From an uncultured Oscillospiraceae bacterium (GTDB lineage: Bacteria; Bacillota; Clostridia; Oscillospirales; Oscillospiraceae): a DNA stretch of 12,943 nucleotides. The position numbers were made by a program, and so were the translations under genes. Positions 12,815-12,943 of the stretch are shown here, in pieces. Location of the stretch: the NCBI GenBank assembly GCA_910585265.1, contig CAJUCA010000068.1:1-12943 (forward strand), read 5' to 3'. Below the pieces are notes generated by a model, which worked only from the letters and a program-made list of their open reading frames with translations, made no database searches and had not been told where the DNA came from. Position 1 is the first letter of the stretch. Each line of letters opens with the position of its first letter.

Positions 12815-12943
12815 AGTTTTCTCGCTCCTGCGCCCGCAGGTCAAAGGCGGTGAGGTATGCCTGGTAGTCCCCGCGCACAGGGTTGCACCGCAGGCAGTAG
12901 CGGTACCGCTCCGTTTCCACCACGAAGCCGTAATTCTGGCAGC
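12801..12943 (-). CDS. C-terminal end of an unidentified protein, start outside the window
   Basis: 46 residues read from the right edge to a TAG stop. The sequence contains GFVVETERYRYCLRCNP followed by VRGDYQAYLTAFD, with two cysteines spaced CLRC. The composition and codon choice look like genuine coding DNA. Short proteins with this kind of sequence are, from memory, found on clostridial conjugative elements and phages, so I regard it as a probable mobile-element gene, but no family can be named. It is on the same strand as the salvage operon and is followed by degenerate frames rather than an intact neighbour. Confidence 0.45.
   Translation of the reverse strand, partial: CQNYGFVVETERYRYCLRCNPVRGDYQAYLTAFDLRAQERENYDTG

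Noticed and set aside
1..12943. CRISPR array, rRNA, transposase or integrase gene in the window
   Set aside because: I saw no regularly spaced repeats of CRISPR type, no rRNA sequence, and no recombinase motifs in any convincing frame.

Overview
The window looks like a piece of a Gram-positive gut bacterium of the class Clostridia, probably an Oscillospiraceae-type genome (Flavonifractor, Pseudoflavonifractor, Lawsonibacter and relatives). This is an inference from the GC-rich coding DNA, AGGAGG ribosome sites, consensus -35/-10 promoters in AT-rich gaps, and protein families. No gene was assigned by database search.

Left edge (1-690): the C-terminal part of a small heat-shock protein (Hsp20) on the + strand, apparently missing its usual N-terminus, followed by a terminator. 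Next come two more terminator hairpins and a fragment that is exactly the 3' half of a tRNA-Pro with anticodon CGG (635-679, - strand). The tRNA stops at its anticodon loop, which is the usual footprint of an integrase attachment site. The sequence to its right is therefore likely to lie inside, or derive from, an integrated element.

Main body (909-11265, all - strand): a ten-gene operon for scavenging peptidoglycan fragments. In transcription order it encodes an RpiR/MurR-type regulator, MurQ (MurNAc-6-phosphate etherase), a lipoprotein sugar-binding protein, two CUT1-type ABC permeases, AnmK (anhydro-MurNAc kinase), NagZ (beta-N-acetylhexosaminidase), an AmiE-like serine hydrolase of the beta-lactamase fold, a GNAT acetyltransferase, and an L-Ala-D/L-Glu dipeptide epimerase. 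Most junctions are 4- to 13-bp overlaps; the larger gaps (murQ/binding protein and anmK/nagZ) carry hairpins. The operon starts from a good promoter whose -10 box sits inside a palindrome, a likely regulator site. Inferred flow: the transporter imports (anhydro)muropeptides, NagZ removes GlcNAc, the AmiE-like enzyme removes the peptide, AnmK phosphorylates and opens anhydro-MurNAc, MurQ cleaves MurNAc-6-P to GlcNAc-6-P plus D-lactate, and the epimerase converts L-Ala-D-Glu to L-Ala-L-Glu. The ABC ATPase is not in the window.

Right part (11396-12564): a separate transcription unit for a PHP-domain (CehA/McbA-like) metallohydrolase, with its own near-consensus promoter, a leader hairpin and a strong terminator. 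Right edge (12596-12943): a partial CDS and degenerate-looking short frames that resemble mobile-element genes. The salvage cluster is thus bracketed by a tRNA att-like scar on the left and possible mobile DNA on the right.
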